From contig NC_085876.1 of the NCBI RefSeq assembly GCF_034702125.1, positions 12,325,253-12,389,252 on the forward strand: a stretch of DNA of 64,000 nt. The letters run 5' to 3'. Shown here in pieces: positions 34,199 through 44,422 of this stretch; the first letter of the stretch is position 1, and the number at the start of each line of letters is the position of its first letter. The translations under genes were made by a program, and so were the position numbers. The notes under the pieces are model-generated. The model ran no database searches, was not told where the DNA came from, and saw only the letters and a program-made list of their open reading frames with translations. The stretch is from Engraulis encrasicolus. Taxonomy: Eukaryota > Chordata > Actinopteri > Clupeiformes > Engraulidae.

Positions 34199-35659
34199 CA
34201 GTTAGTGTTAATGGCATAACAAATTATGACTCCTTGCAATAAAACTACCCCCATTGTTTTGCAAACCCAGTACATGATAAAGCCTTCATAAATAAAGTAT
34301 TAATAGAAATCAGATATGGGAAAGTTCGTCAAGGGCCGCTGAGCGGGCCTATAGCTGTTTGGTTATTGATGACTAACATAATGCACATGTTTTCTTTCAG
34401 GCACACCTGTCATGGCTTTGACGGCTTCAGCAGAAGTTGTCAACAGAGAGAGGGTCATCAAGCTGCTACACATGCACAATGCAACCCGGGTGACAGTGAG
34501 CCCAAATAGACATAACATCAGGCTTGGCCTGAAACATGTATCTAGTAATACCCTCTACCCTCACATGCAGTCTTGTATGCAACCAAAGGATCACCTAGGG
34601 TTGACAAGACAGTGAGAGAAGTGATTAAGGGCAGGCACACAAGGCTGTTTAAGGAGAGCCTTATTTAGCCACTTCGACATGCATGTCACAAATTTGGAGC
34701 CTGGTCATAGTCGTTGCACCTATTGCCATTCCATTTGTTTGTGTTCATCTGGTGTTTGTTCTGAGCCTGTGCCAAAATTTGAGTCTGTGCAAACACAGGT
34801 GTGCACTACTACCCCACAAAGATCTAGAGATGTGACAGAAGAGGACAAGAATGTTATCAGGGCCTGCTTGCAGCAGTACAGGCGTACATTAGTACCAAAC
34901 ATGCCACTTGTCACAAGCAAGGCTTTCTGCACCGGGTTTGGAACAAAGCTAATAGAAGCAGCAGTCAACCATAGTCCTTACATCTTTGATATCACTTATA
35001 TAACAAACAACTTACCAGTGTGTAGGCTACGGCATGCTCAGGAAATTCTACTTATAATAAGTGAGGTGTTTGATGACTTTGAGTAAACAGAGCAAACTCT
35101 CCCTGATGACACTTTCTTAGTGCCAGACATTGATTTCACTGGCTATTTTGATGAGTCTGATGATGAGTCTGAAACTGAGACGCAACACAGCAGTAGTTCT
35201 GGGTCCAACTAGCAAAATGTTATCACATGCTGTTATAGCAATGTAAATACAAGAATGGAAATAATGATGTACAAAAGTCTTTGGAGAAAATGTAAATATT
35301 TTTTATTGTGACATATGTAAATAAAAGTGTTATTGTGACAATCTGGGTGTTGTATTAACTGTACAATGATAAGACATAAATAATGTGCACAGAGAGAAAC
35401 ATAATAAATATTAACAAAACTATAAAAACTATTGAATGGCATGAATAGAATATACATTCACCATACAATCCCTTTAAAATCTGTTTCCACTCAGCTGAAC
35501 AGACATCAAGAGGGAGCCTGTTAAATTCACAGGTACATAACCAATGGGCCATCAACAGTCTAGCTGTGTCTCAGTGTAAGGTGTTTGGGCCCTGGAAGTG
35601 TCCTTGGTTGTAGGGCAAGTGACTTCTGCATTATGCACATCATGGTACACATATCCATC

Positions 35660-36464
35660 TTAGTATGCTGAGGTATCACAAAAAAAAATCTGAAAATCTG
35701 CTTGCAATTTCTGAAATGAAAATGCCTTAAAACTGTCAGCCAATGTATTGGCCAGCATGAAATGGGTGAAAGGGCTGCATATCTTCTTGCACTCTTCCTC
35801 CAGAATGTTTTGAATGTGTTCTGTGAGTGGTCCAAACAGCTCTTGGTGTTTCGTTATCTGTTTGGCTGCCCAGTTCCAGTTTTTTCTTGCCAGGGCCTCC
35901 ACTACTACCGCTGTGCCATCTGGACACACCATCCTTTCACCTTTACTTCTGGTGGGGTAATAGACAACCACCTGTAACACACACCCAAAAAATATAGTCA
36001 GGGACAGTTTTTACATGATTACTTTTTTTTTTTTACAATACAATACGAGTTAATTGACTTAAATACTACTATATTAGTAGTGCATACTATATTAGTATAT
36101 GCACATAACACTGAAAGTGTTTTAAGATACTCCAATAACAATAATAAAAGTAATGATAATAATAACATGTATTTATATAACACAACTCATACAACATGTA
36201 GTTCAATTGACTTCACGGTTAAATCAAAAAGACCAACATAAAACATGGGTTACTTGGGAAATGTGGAAGTACCTGAATGGTCTGTTGGGAATTAATAAAA
36301 GTAAACAACAACTAATGTTGTCTGTGGTCAGGAGATGGACAGGAGAGGACTATGAACAGAACATCTTGTGAAAGTGGGAGGGGCAGAGAGGGGTGACAAT
36401 GGGGATGGGAACCACAAGCAAATGTTGTGGACTGGTGAGCTTGGTGGACTGATCTCTCTTCTAT

Positions 36465-36500
<36 letters not shown>

Positions 36501-36501
36501 C

Positions 36502-36532
<31 letters not shown>

Positions 36533-36541
36533 TCTCTCTCT

Positions 36542-36596
<55 letters not shown>

Positions 36597-37678
36597 TCAC
36601 ACTCACACAACCAACACCAAATGAAGAGCTCTTTTCCAAAATGAGAAGTCATTTTATTCCTATTTTATTTTTTAAATCCAACTTTATGATGGCATTTGGG
36701 AAAATTGGAACTGGTTTAATGTTATGTGGTATTTTCAGAACAAATGTAAACATTATAAAACACATTTCAGTGATATTAGCAATAAATAGACTACAAAACA
36801 CTTCATTTTGGAATATTTTTGAAAATGGATTTACAGCATTGTGGAAAAGAGCTCTTCAAATACACTGACACACACACACACGTCTAATCAAGACTTGCTT
36901 AAACCAGGCGTACAGCAAGTAGTTGTAAGACAGTTGAGATTTTCTCGGTACAGTTGTCTACCATTATCTTACCATGGCATGGTGCTAAGTAGACTTGGCT
37001 TGATGCGTGGAGCTAACATAAGCAGGTTGAGTAGCCATTAAATTGGCTAAATGCTTATTGTATTTGCACTGGCGCAAATCATTGGTTATTGTCTAACAAC
37101 CCAATATATTTTCTCACCTCTGTAACGCTTTGTCGAGCTGGGGTGTTGTCGGTGGCTGCTGGCCTCGGTAATTTCGGAGCTGGGGGGGCCGTAGGGGTCG
37201 GTGGTTGCTCCGATGGGGTTCGGGCTCTGTCCCGTTTGCTTGCGATTGCCTAGGCCGAGGCCGTGGTGGTGGTGGTGTCTGCTGCACTTGCGGTCGTCGT
37301 GGCTGATGTTAAACTGGATAGGCCTATAGTAGGGCGATTCGGTTCTTTTTCTGCGTCTTGCCATTCTCTGAAAGTACTCAAACTCTCTTCTAGCCTAGCA
37401 ATGAAGCGAAAACACTTCTGACAAATTCGAAACGAACGCTCCTGGACATTTGCTAATGTCAACCCGATTTCTGCCAGCCGTTCCTCGATTGATTTTGCAT
37501 TAGTGTCCTTCTGGAAAATCCTGCTGTTTGTAATGACACCTTTTATCCTGAGATTTTCCTTGCAAAGACGACATCGGTCATTTACAGCCATTATGTTCTC
37601 TGCTAGTCTCTTCTCTAACACGCTGTAACTGTTTTGATTCCCGACCTGTACGACCTGGCGGCGCTTAGGTGACGACAC
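35660..37678 (-). pseudogene. CRLC cysteine-rich protein gene of the two-gene element
   Basis: First exon on the minus strand from ATG 37678: MSSPKRRQVVQVGNQNSYS, then CRLCKENLRIKGVITNSRIF, an IEERLAEIGL segment, FRICQKCFRFIARLEESLS and a short acidic/threonine-rich tail. The C-x2-C ... C-x2-C arrangement resembles ZAD-like zinc modules. The frame changes between 37364 and 37250. A donor (GTGAGA) follows at about 37117. A later exon (35660-35962, acceptor TTACAG) reads VVVYYPTRSKGERMVCPDG, then VEALARKNWNWAAKQITKH and a C-containing tail ending FFCDTSAY. I know this N-terminal CRLC plus C-terminal YP...VCP...AL pattern as a multi-copy fish family of unknown function. It converges with the helicase remnant. 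Confidence 0.55.
36467..36594. repeat. (CT)n microsatellite
   Basis: A long CT run with occasional TTCTCC interruptions, inside an intron of the CRLC gene. The Arg-Glu and Ser-Leu frames across it are artefacts. Confidence 0.95.
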
Positions 37679-38205
37679 GTCCTACGTCACAAAGCTTCAA
37701 CGTGAGTGGTCGAAGTGCCATGTCATTCATATTAGGTTGCTCCAACCACGTGCAAGCATCTTTTGACTAAACCACGCCTGCGGAGACGCGTGAGAGGGCA
37801 GTGTACCAGTAGCCTGTTACTTACAGGCTACTGGTTCACCAGGAAACAGGAATAGTGGTGTTTGATGCATGTTTCAACCTTGTAATGTTGTCATTAGACT
37901 ATGTTCTTGATATATATATGGTTATTAGTGCAGTTTGCTGTTAAAAAATAAATTTACAACTGTATGGTACTGTAATATTACACAAATTTGACCTAGCGGT
38001 TAGGCTAAATACCGCTAACCTCTTCTTTGTGTGCATTTTAGGGTTTTTTTTTCAATTATGATTATGTTTTACATTAATATACATGTTTTGCTTGTGCATG
38101 TTTTAAAATGTATTTATTTATTATTTTGTCAGTGATGATCAATGGTAAAAAGCAAGAAATCCATACGAAGGATTCAAAATTTCACTTTTCACTGCTTCCT
38201 GTATG

Positions 38206-39340
38206 GATAGACAAGAGATGACTGTGGCCATAAAATGACATTGAAATGACCAGGAATAGAGATGTTTGATATGTTTTTTTTTCACCATGTAATGTTGTTG
38301 GAATATTTCCCTGATATTCTGAATGGTTACAAATGCATTTTGATTTTGTTTTGATTGATGGCAGCCTACTGTGATATTAGCCAAATCTGCTCTGGCATAC
38401 TGTATGTAAGCTAAGTACTGCTATCCCCTTTGTTTGTGATTATTTTCACTTTACTTTAAATATATGTATGTTTTTACATTTTATTTATGTATTACATATA
38501 TTTATTTATACTGTATGTAGGCCCAATGACCGTAGCCTTATAAAGACCTTGAAATGACCAGGAAAAGTGGTAGTTCATGTTTGTTTTGACCAAGTAAATT
38601 AAAATAATATTTTGGGAATTAACTTAGAATTATCCACATCATACTGATCCCAATAATATTAAACTCTGGACTCTTCAGTCGTGCTGAAGAATTTGAATTT
38701 GGAACAAAATGTGTTAATGAAACAAACAGGAAATTCATCCATGACTTCCATCGTGGCTCTGGCCAAGCTGAAGTGTAAGCCATACTCTATTCTTAAAGGT
38801 GTGTGTCAAGTTCCCAAAATTTGGGCAGCGCTGAAATGGCACAGATGAGCAGCTTGACCAGACTGACTTGATCTTGAAATATTGTGCAGCATCATAGTAA
38901 CGGGCTAAATCATAGTAGCCAGCCAAACATGATGCCCGAGAATTCCCCATCCTGCTGAAATGAATGTGACCTGTGGCCATCATTATGAAGTACTTTGAAT
39001 TGCTAGTTATGTCATACTTCCAGTGAAAGGCACTCAAGCTATGATGCTACCGATGCATGTATAACTCTTTGGCAAGAATCTGCTTCATCTTCCAGTTAAG
39101 TCTGTAGGACTTGGATACAAGCAAGAGAAGGCCCGGCTGGTTTTAGAGTTGATGGAGCCAGAGATCACAAAGTAAAAGGAGCTGCTGTAGCTATCCAAAC
39201 AGCGCAATTGGAGTGGCCTTGCAAGATGTCCAACCAATAAATTACCCTATGGATGCAGTACTCCCACCTGGTCCATGCCCCTTGCTTGCCCTGGGATACA
39301 GGCAGGGCAGGAGCACCACCTTGTCAAGACTGAGTCACAG
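38206..39340. other. diverged arm repeats and unassigned DNA
   Basis: Two more diverged units of the arm sequence begin at about 38238 and 38545. From 38690 on I see no recognisable gene. The short minus frame at 38735-39037 has no family match. Confidence 0.4.
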
Positions 39341-39470
39341 CTTGCACAATCATGCTCAGCCTTCTGCTTTTCACCCTGCTAATAAATGACTGGACGTCAA
39401 CCTACAGTACCACTCCAATCTTGTTAAGTTCACAGACGATCAAGAGGGACAAGGCACACTACAGGCAGAC
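39340..39470 (+). pseudogene. LINE reverse transcriptase scrap
   Basis: LSLLLFTLLINDWTSTYST, then in the next frame LVKFTDDQ, corresponds to the LSPLLFxLYxNDxTS...KFADDT region of L2/CR1-type reverse transcriptases. The acidic pair of the box is present as TDDQ. Frames are broken. The surrounding 39.0-39.9 kb is probably more of the same LINE but unreadable. Confidence 0.5.
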
Positions 39471-40000
39471 CATTTGAGCAGCACAAAGATGAGATGTGGG
39501 TTTGGCCTGATTATCATTGACTTTCAAATCTCTTCAAGACTTGGTCTGACCAAGAGCATAACAATCAACATTTCCCAAACGGCATGGTCGACCCACCCCC
39601 TTGGTTTGCTAATGGTTGCATGCTTCCCAACAAAGTGGGAGGAGTGCCATTTTTTTCCGGAGCTCAGAAATTATATTTGTATTGCACTTGGCCTGACTAG
39701 AAGCAACGCTGAAGGTGTTGCGTCATCAGGAGGGCACGGCCTGGCTAGGTTTGGACATCAATGATGACCTATTCTGGACCAACACTGCATGTCAAGAAGT
39801 GTCTCAACTTCCTGAACAATCGAGGCAAGTGCTTTGCCATCATGACCACATTTCTAAGACCACATTTGTGTACCTGTACCATGCCCCTTTAGGAGACAAG
39901 GAAAATGAATGGAGTTAAAAGAGAATTCTCGCCCATTTAGGAAACTGTACTTGATCCCACTTTTTTGCATTGGTGGCACAGGGTATGGTTTAGCTTGGCT
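39471..40000. other. unassigned DNA next to the LINE scrap
   Basis: One 96-codon plus frame (39474-39764) has no recognisable motif. Possibly more decayed LINE. Confidence 0.3.
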
Positions 40001-40005
40001 ACCAT

Positions 40006-40451
40006 TGGGATGGAGTGACCATCACTAGGGTTGTGGGTGTGTTCTGACTGTCACACCAACGAGATTGGCTCTTTGGTGTAGCGGTCAGGGCCCCAGTTTA
40101 CAAGCCCAGAAGGTCTGGGTTTGGTTCTAGGCTGGGCAACTCTACTCCCCTTCGCTACAAATGGTGTCAGAAGTGGGATGGTGTGATGCCATCAGAAGCG
40201 TACGCATTGTGTGTGAGCCGTAATTCCAAGTGAGGGACACCCAGGATTGAATGAAGTGTGTGAAGTGCACGAGTGCACTTCCTGAAGGGGAAGACAGTGT
40301 GATGGAGTTACCATCACTAGGCTTGTGGGTGTGTTCTGACTGTCACACCAACGAGCCTGGCTCTTTGGTGTAGCGGTCAGGGCCCCAGTTTACTACCCCA
40401 GAGGGTCCAGTTTCGATTCTCGGCTGGGCAATTCTACTCCCCTTCGTCACA
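40006..40451 (+). mobile_element. TRIM-like miniature LTR retrotransposon
   Basis: Two direct repeats of about 154 bp (40006-40159 and 40298-40451) have TG...CA ends (the right copy starts TGTGATGG and ends GTCACA). They are flanked by an exact 5-bp duplication, ACCAT (40001-40005, 40452-40456). Two bases after the left repeat comes TGGTGTCAGAAGTGGGA (40162-40178), complementary to a tRNA-Leu-type 3' end including CCA, i.e. a primer-binding site. Just before the right repeat is the purine run GAAGGGGAAGA (polypurine tract). The 138-bp interior has no coding capacity, so it would depend on enzymes supplied in trans. These are all the hallmarks of a TRIM. Confidence 0.88.
40070..40137 (+). promoter_or_regulatory. 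tRNA-like polymerase III boxes in the left LTR
   Basis: TGGTGTAGCGGTCAGGGC fits an A box and TTTGGTTCTAGGC a degraded B box at tRNA-like spacing. The right LTR has the same A box at 40365-40382 and a better B-box match, GTTTCGATTCTC (about 40410-40422). A tRNA-like promoter inside an LTR is unusual. Activity is inferred. Confidence 0.5.
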
Positions 40452-40944
40452 ACCATATTGAATGGGTTTGGATACACCACCCACAAAGTGATCACAATAG
40501 TGATGCAAGCCACTCAACAAGCTTCTCTTCTGGCACCACCAGAGTCTCAAACAGACTGTAAGGATGCTGAGTTCTTCTCTGCACCCAACAGGCTGCCGGA
40601 AAAATCTGCATCTTTCCAAAGAACAATTGCTCTCAGACCCCCCAGAAAAGACTTTTCCCACATACAACTGTACTATGTATACCTGTTGCTCTAAACAAAT
40701 ACATAATAAACTGTCTTGTGCTCACAATCTCTTGTTTTTTACTGGTACTAATACCTGATCTGACTACTGTACGCATATGTGTAATTTGATTCATTTATTT
40801 ATAGTTACTGTAATGTTTTGGTATTTTGTGTGTTGTGGCTGTGTACTTAGGATAGGTTAAGATGAGTTAAGATGTATTTTTTGTTGTGCCTGTGCACATA
40901 GATGTTATAATGTCATGCACTTTTAATGTTTGTCATGTCTTGTC
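40452..40944. other. flank of the TRIM, no recognisable gene
   Basis: A short plus frame (40458-40694) follows the TRIM, and AATAAA at about 40705 could be a polyadenylation signal of a dead retroelement. No motif was recognised. Confidence 0.3.
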
Positions 40945-41604
40945 TACACGGGAGGCAGTGAAAAGTGAAATTTTGAATCCTTCGTATGGATTCCTTGCTT
41001 TTTACCATTGATCATTACTGTCAAAATAAAATAAATAAATACATTTTAAAACATGCACATGCAAAACATGTATATTAATGTAAAACATAATCATAATTGA
41101 AAAAAAATGCACACAAAGAAGAGGTTAGCACTATTTAAGCCTAACCGCTAGGCCAAATTTCTCTAATATTACAGTACCATACAGTTGTAAATTGTTTTTT
41201 TAACAGCAAACTGCACTAATAACCATATATATATGTATATATATATATATCAAGGACATAGTCTAATTACAACATTACAAGGTTGAAACATGCATCAAAC
41301 ACCACTATTCCTGGTCATTTCAATGCAATTTTAAAGCCCGAGTCAATTTCAGGGCCCGGCGGTGGCCATCTTGAAAATGAGGCCTTTCCTGAAGTCAGAT
41401 TTTGGCAGATTTTTAGTATGTTGTTAAGTACATCTGATAGTACTGTAAACCACTGAGAAACCTTTTGTTAGAATTTTTTTTAGGGTTAAGTCATAAATGC
41501 ACTTGACTAAGTGGCAGAGACGCTAATATTACCTGCCTGCAAAGCCATTGTAAATGAGATGCTTGGACCTGAAGCGGTTAAATAAATAGCCAAAGTCCCT
41601 CTCT

Positions 41605-41817
41605 CAAATAACACAATTTCCAGACATTGATGACATGTCTGCTGTTATCGAAAGTGTGGTTTTGGAAAAGATCCGTATCCGTGAGAAATTTGCGTTGCAA
41701 CTTGACGAGGCTGATAGTGGACATGCGCAACTCCTGGCCAATGTGCGTTTTGTGGATGGAGACGCAATCAGAGAAAACGTTCTATTTTGCAAGGCATTGA
41801 ACAGAGATTGCTATTAA
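41605..41817 (+). pseudogene. hAT transposase fragment (ZBED5/SCAND3-like)
   Basis: An open frame from ATG 41635 reads IRIREKFALQLDEADSG, then HAQLLANVRFVDGD and NVLFCKAL. The pattern FALQLDE(S)(T)D-x-S-x-x-A-Q-L-L-x-x-V-R-(F/Y) followed by FCK-x-L is diagnostic for this hAT branch and includes the first catalytic aspartate region. The frame ends after CKALNRDCY. The rest of the domain is missing, so it is inactive. It lies just outside the long-TIR insertion and just inside the hAT right end, so it belongs to the 10-kb hAT. Confidence 0.75.
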
Positions 41818-43394
41818 ACATGCATATTCGTATTGTAACAGTGAAATCTTTCCTAAATATCAGTGCTACAGAATAAGCATTATTTTCTGTATTCCTGCAA
41901 ATATAATGTTTTCGGACAGAATAACAATAGCTTCCTTAAGAAGTGGACATGTTAAGTGCACTTTTTATTTGAAAGAGGAAATTTAAAAGACGATAAAAAA
42001 ACATTTTTGTGTTTATTTGATTGCTATTCAAGACACTTTTATAAGAATGACTATATTGTTAGCCGACTACTATAATTTGTTTTCATTATTTCAGAATTTT
42101 TGTTTGGTGGTGTGCCGCGAGATTTTTTGAAGGGAAAAAGTGTGCCCTGCCTCAAAAAAGGTTGGGACACACTGTCCTACATCCCCATAAAACCGCAGCC
42201 TGATCCTTCTGATGTGCTCATTGTGCACAGGAGCTATTCATCAAACTAATTGTCAGCCCTGTACAAGAGGCAGGTGACATGGTTGGGCAACAGTGACCTC
42301 CATCAGATAGCTCTCGTGGAGTATAAGGGCCAGTTTCAGGGTCATTTGCCCCACGGCAATGCTGGCAGCAGTAGGCCCTTTATACGCACAGACGAGACTG
42401 TTATGGATGAAATTAGGGAGGAACTTGGGAAAAAACAAAAAGCCACGCCAAGAATACAATGAATTGATTAAAAAAAAAACCTCTGCACCCAGGTCCCTCG
42501 TAACACTAAACAAGTACAAAACAAAGTACAGAAGAAAAAAAAAACGGGCAGAGTGTGTTGAAGTACCGATGAGAGGGTTAGTGGACAATATGTTTGAGCT
42601 GCACAAACTTGTCTTCTCCCACAAATTTGTACAACACATGGACTACCAAAAAACATGTGCCTGCAGTGTGGTGTTGTACACCGATGATCAAATCCCAGAC
42701 CTCCGGAGGTTCTCTCAATATTGGGGGGGGGTGGACAAAACGTATAATTTGGGAGAACTCCATGTCGCTCTCACAGTATTTAAAAACCTTTCGATAGTGA
42801 GGGTGCATACTCAAGATCATCCCATATTCGTCGGGCCAATACTCCTGCATGCCACCAGTGATTTTTTTTTTTAACCTATGCAGTTTAGTTCGGTCACCTG
42901 GCGTTTTTACTGCACAGAGAAGACAGCCAGTCAGCCTCTGTGTGGGTCCGCCAACAAAAAGGCCATGAGACCTACCATCAAGAAGGCCTTTCCCAAAAGC
43001 AAGATTACATGAGGGATAAAGTGGGACTCAGTGCGAGGACCAGGAAGGAGGTTGCAGAGGCTGTCTTTGGAGAAAAGGGGAACCTTAAAGCTGACACAGA
43101 AGCTGTCTTTCAGCTAAAATGTCAGCAGGTGTCAGCAATGTGTGGCAAGATCAGCGCAACCCTGGGCAAGTACTTTGCCAACACACTCCTCCCAAAGCTG
43201 CAGACATACTTCACATCATCCCTGGATGCAGACTTCCCCACTGATCACCTGTGGATGAATAATAACTCAGAGAACATTAACAATATCTTAAAAATCTTGA
43301 TGGACAGGACTTCAGACGCTCATTAACCTTGTGAATAAGCTCCACATTGAAGTAAAAAGTCAGTCTAAAAAGCCCTCAACCGCTGTAACTGCTC

Positions 43395-44121
43395 TGCAAT
43401 ATGACATTATCCAACCAGGCCATGGTACACTGCTCCCAGGTAAATGTGCTGGAGGTGGCAATGGCAGCTTCCCTCCCAGCAATTTATTTCTGAAGTCGAA
43501 CACCGCAAGCACACCTCCATCACTGTCTCGGTCACACGCACCAATGTCCACTACCCTGAACTTGTAGTGCACATCGCACGAAACTAAAGTAGCCTTTGAA
43601 ATTAAAAAAGGCGCTCCCACTGTTCTTCGGAGCATTAATTCTGACGTGTTTCCCGTCCATAGCTCCTGTGCAATTGGGACACTGTCACAGGTCCAGGAGT
43701 TCCCGCTGGATCTCACTCCATTGTGGATGGGAAAGAAAAACACACTACTTCCCAAGCGCGTCCCATATGGCCCCGGGCACCACCTTCACAATCTGACCCA
43801 CAGTCGAATTTCCCAACTTAAAACTTCCAGCTAACGCACTGAAACTCATTCCATGAGCCATGAACCTAAAGTGACAGCAAACCTCTCTGCCAGTGTCACT
43901 GGGTGTGTGTGTGGTGGCATGCTGAATCAGAGGAGACAAAAGTGACAAGATCCTGTCAAAAAAGTGAGTGTCACGCGGCAATACTCCCGGTGTTTCTCCT
44001 CGTCCAGCAGACGCATTGGTAGGACCAAAGACACAAATTCCCCATTTTTGTGTCGACTTTGGTTTAGGGGCCTCACGCTCCATCTACGATGGCGTGGGTT
44101 TTTTTTGCGCTTGGCATGCAA
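43395..44121 (-). pseudogene. PIF/Harbinger transposase, decayed
   Basis: On the minus strand the order is HREYCRVT, then FDRILSLLSPLIQHATTHT, MAHGMSFSALAGSFKLGNST, then VGQIVKVVPGAIWDALGK. In another frame come FLISKATLVSCDVHYKFRVV, then DIGACDRDSDGGVLA, LLGGKLPLPPPAHLPGSSVP. These match HARBI1-type transposases (ESF-x-x-LA-x-x-F-x-L-G-x-STV; VDIGA-x-GR-x-SDGG). The middle acidic motif (DGKH region) is not readable, and several frameshifts are present. The 3' part overlaps the tail of the MULE-like pseudogene on the other strand, so one was inserted into or next to the other. Confidence 0.8.
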
Positions 44122-44422
44122 ATGTAAGATCAGAAGAATTATCGTTTCTTCCGAGTCCAGGGAGTCAATCCTTTTGTTCCTGTTCTAATTTAAAATCTGT
44201 GTTTTCAATGCTGCTCTCTGACCCCTAGATAATGCGGCCTGTATTGTGCAAGCATTTGCAATCAGTTGCGCGTCCAGATGCACTTATTTACGGCTCGTAA
44301 CAAGCGTGCCGAGGCCTTAAAATTTAGGAACCCCACCAACCCCTGTTGACAGAACATGAGAGGCCACTTTCTGCCATTAATGTGCCAATACAGCCAACAA
44401 AACACATTGGTGCATGCATATG

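Larger units (their letters stand above)
33123..35210 (+). pseudogene. RecQ-like DEVH helicase, decayed
   Basis: Exon-like pieces are in helicase order. 33123-33330: MAACEELSWVGMEAAISAVL and SLKEEQ, then after an internal deletion YQKNLVGIVVDEVHVIYRW, with a GTAAGT donor. 33871-33952: a short piece ending near SRLGQL. 34401-34615: PVMALTASAEVVNRERV, then VSPNRHNIRLGL. 34679-35086: LEPGHSRCTYCHSICLCSSG, a zinc-binding-like block, then a helical tail. The DEVH box (motif II) and the ALTA-S-A and SPNR-x-NIR motifs match RecQ-family superfamily-2 helicases. The Walker A region is deleted, a TGA and several frame changes are present, so it cannot be active. I know similar proteins as multi-copy families in fish and invertebrates. 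The copy lies inside a TSD-bounded element, which suggests it moved with it. Confidence 0.7.
32892..37846. mobile_element. 4,955-bp two-gene element with 9-bp target duplication
   Basis: Inverted ends are TTTCCTGGTGAACCAGAAGC and, from the right, TTTCCTGGTGAACCAGTAGC. The target duplication is CAGGAATAG (32883-32891 and 37847-37855). The opposite arm of the surrounding element (41288-41327) keeps the uninterrupted site with a single CAGGAATAG, proving the insertion. The right end also forms a hairpin (ACCAGTAGCCTGT / ACAGGCTACTGGT). It carries a RecQ/DEVH-like helicase remnant on the plus strand and a CRLC cysteine-rich gene on the minus strand. I cannot identify a classical DDE transposase. 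A 9-bp duplication is typical of Mutator-like elements, but that class is not otherwise supported. Confidence 0.8.
32680..41507. mobile_element. long-TIR element inside the hAT
   Basis: The left arm (32680-32891, continued at 37847-38205 after an insertion) and the right arm (40945-41507) are inverted copies of about 570 bp. They start GGCGAGTGCATTTATGA and GTCAAGTGCATTTATGA, with TA on each outer side. Shared internal landmarks include AAAAATCTGCCAAAATCTGA, the CAAGATGGCC block and CATGTTTCAACCTTGTAATG. The core between 38205 and 40945 holds diverged repeats of the arm sequence (TGAAATGACCAGGAA at 38242 and 38550), LINE debris and a mini-LTR element. No transposase of its own is recognisable. 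Confidence 0.75.
32151..42174 (+). mobile_element. 10-kb hAT element swollen by later insertions
   Basis: Ends CAGTGTTTCCCAACC and GGTTGGGACACACTG, with subterminal TGTGCCGCGG / GTGTGCCGCGAGA motifs on both sides and the perfect 8-bp duplication TCCTACAT. Remains of its own ZBED5/SCAND3-like transposase lie next to each end (about 32480-32600 and 41605-41817). Between them sits the long-TIR element 32680-41507 with further insertions. The original hAT was therefore much shorter. Confidence 0.92.
31969..43430 (+). pseudogene. MULE-like transposase gene, split by a 10-kb hAT insertion
   Basis: Left part (31969-32150): a frame with WDDWGVWESKSGTSPKHYY and then KRVSY, which runs directly into the hAT element. 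Right part from 42183: IPIKPQPDPSDVLIVHRSY, then RQVTWLGN...LVEYKGQFQGHL, then (42594-42850) GGVDKTYNLGELHVALTVFK and HPIFVGPILLH, then (42940-43326) a helical segment and WMNNNSENINNILKIL, then LVNKLHIEVKSQSKK. The motifs V-D-x-T-Y-N-L, P-x-x-x-G-P-x-x-L-H and N-N-N-x-E-x-x-N follow the order in a MULE-type transposase family of fish and invertebrates, which catalyses DNA cutting and joining. Internal stops (for example at 42250 and 42460) and frame changes show it is dead, independently of the insertion. Confidence 0.65.

Noticed and set aside
33123..35210. A functional host RecQ helicase gene
   Set aside because: The Walker A region is deleted, frames are broken, and the gene lies within TSD-bounded mobile DNA.
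36328..36652. Arg-Glu and Ser-Leu repeat proteins on both strands
   Set aside because: They are translations of a (CT)n microsatellite and have no independent support.
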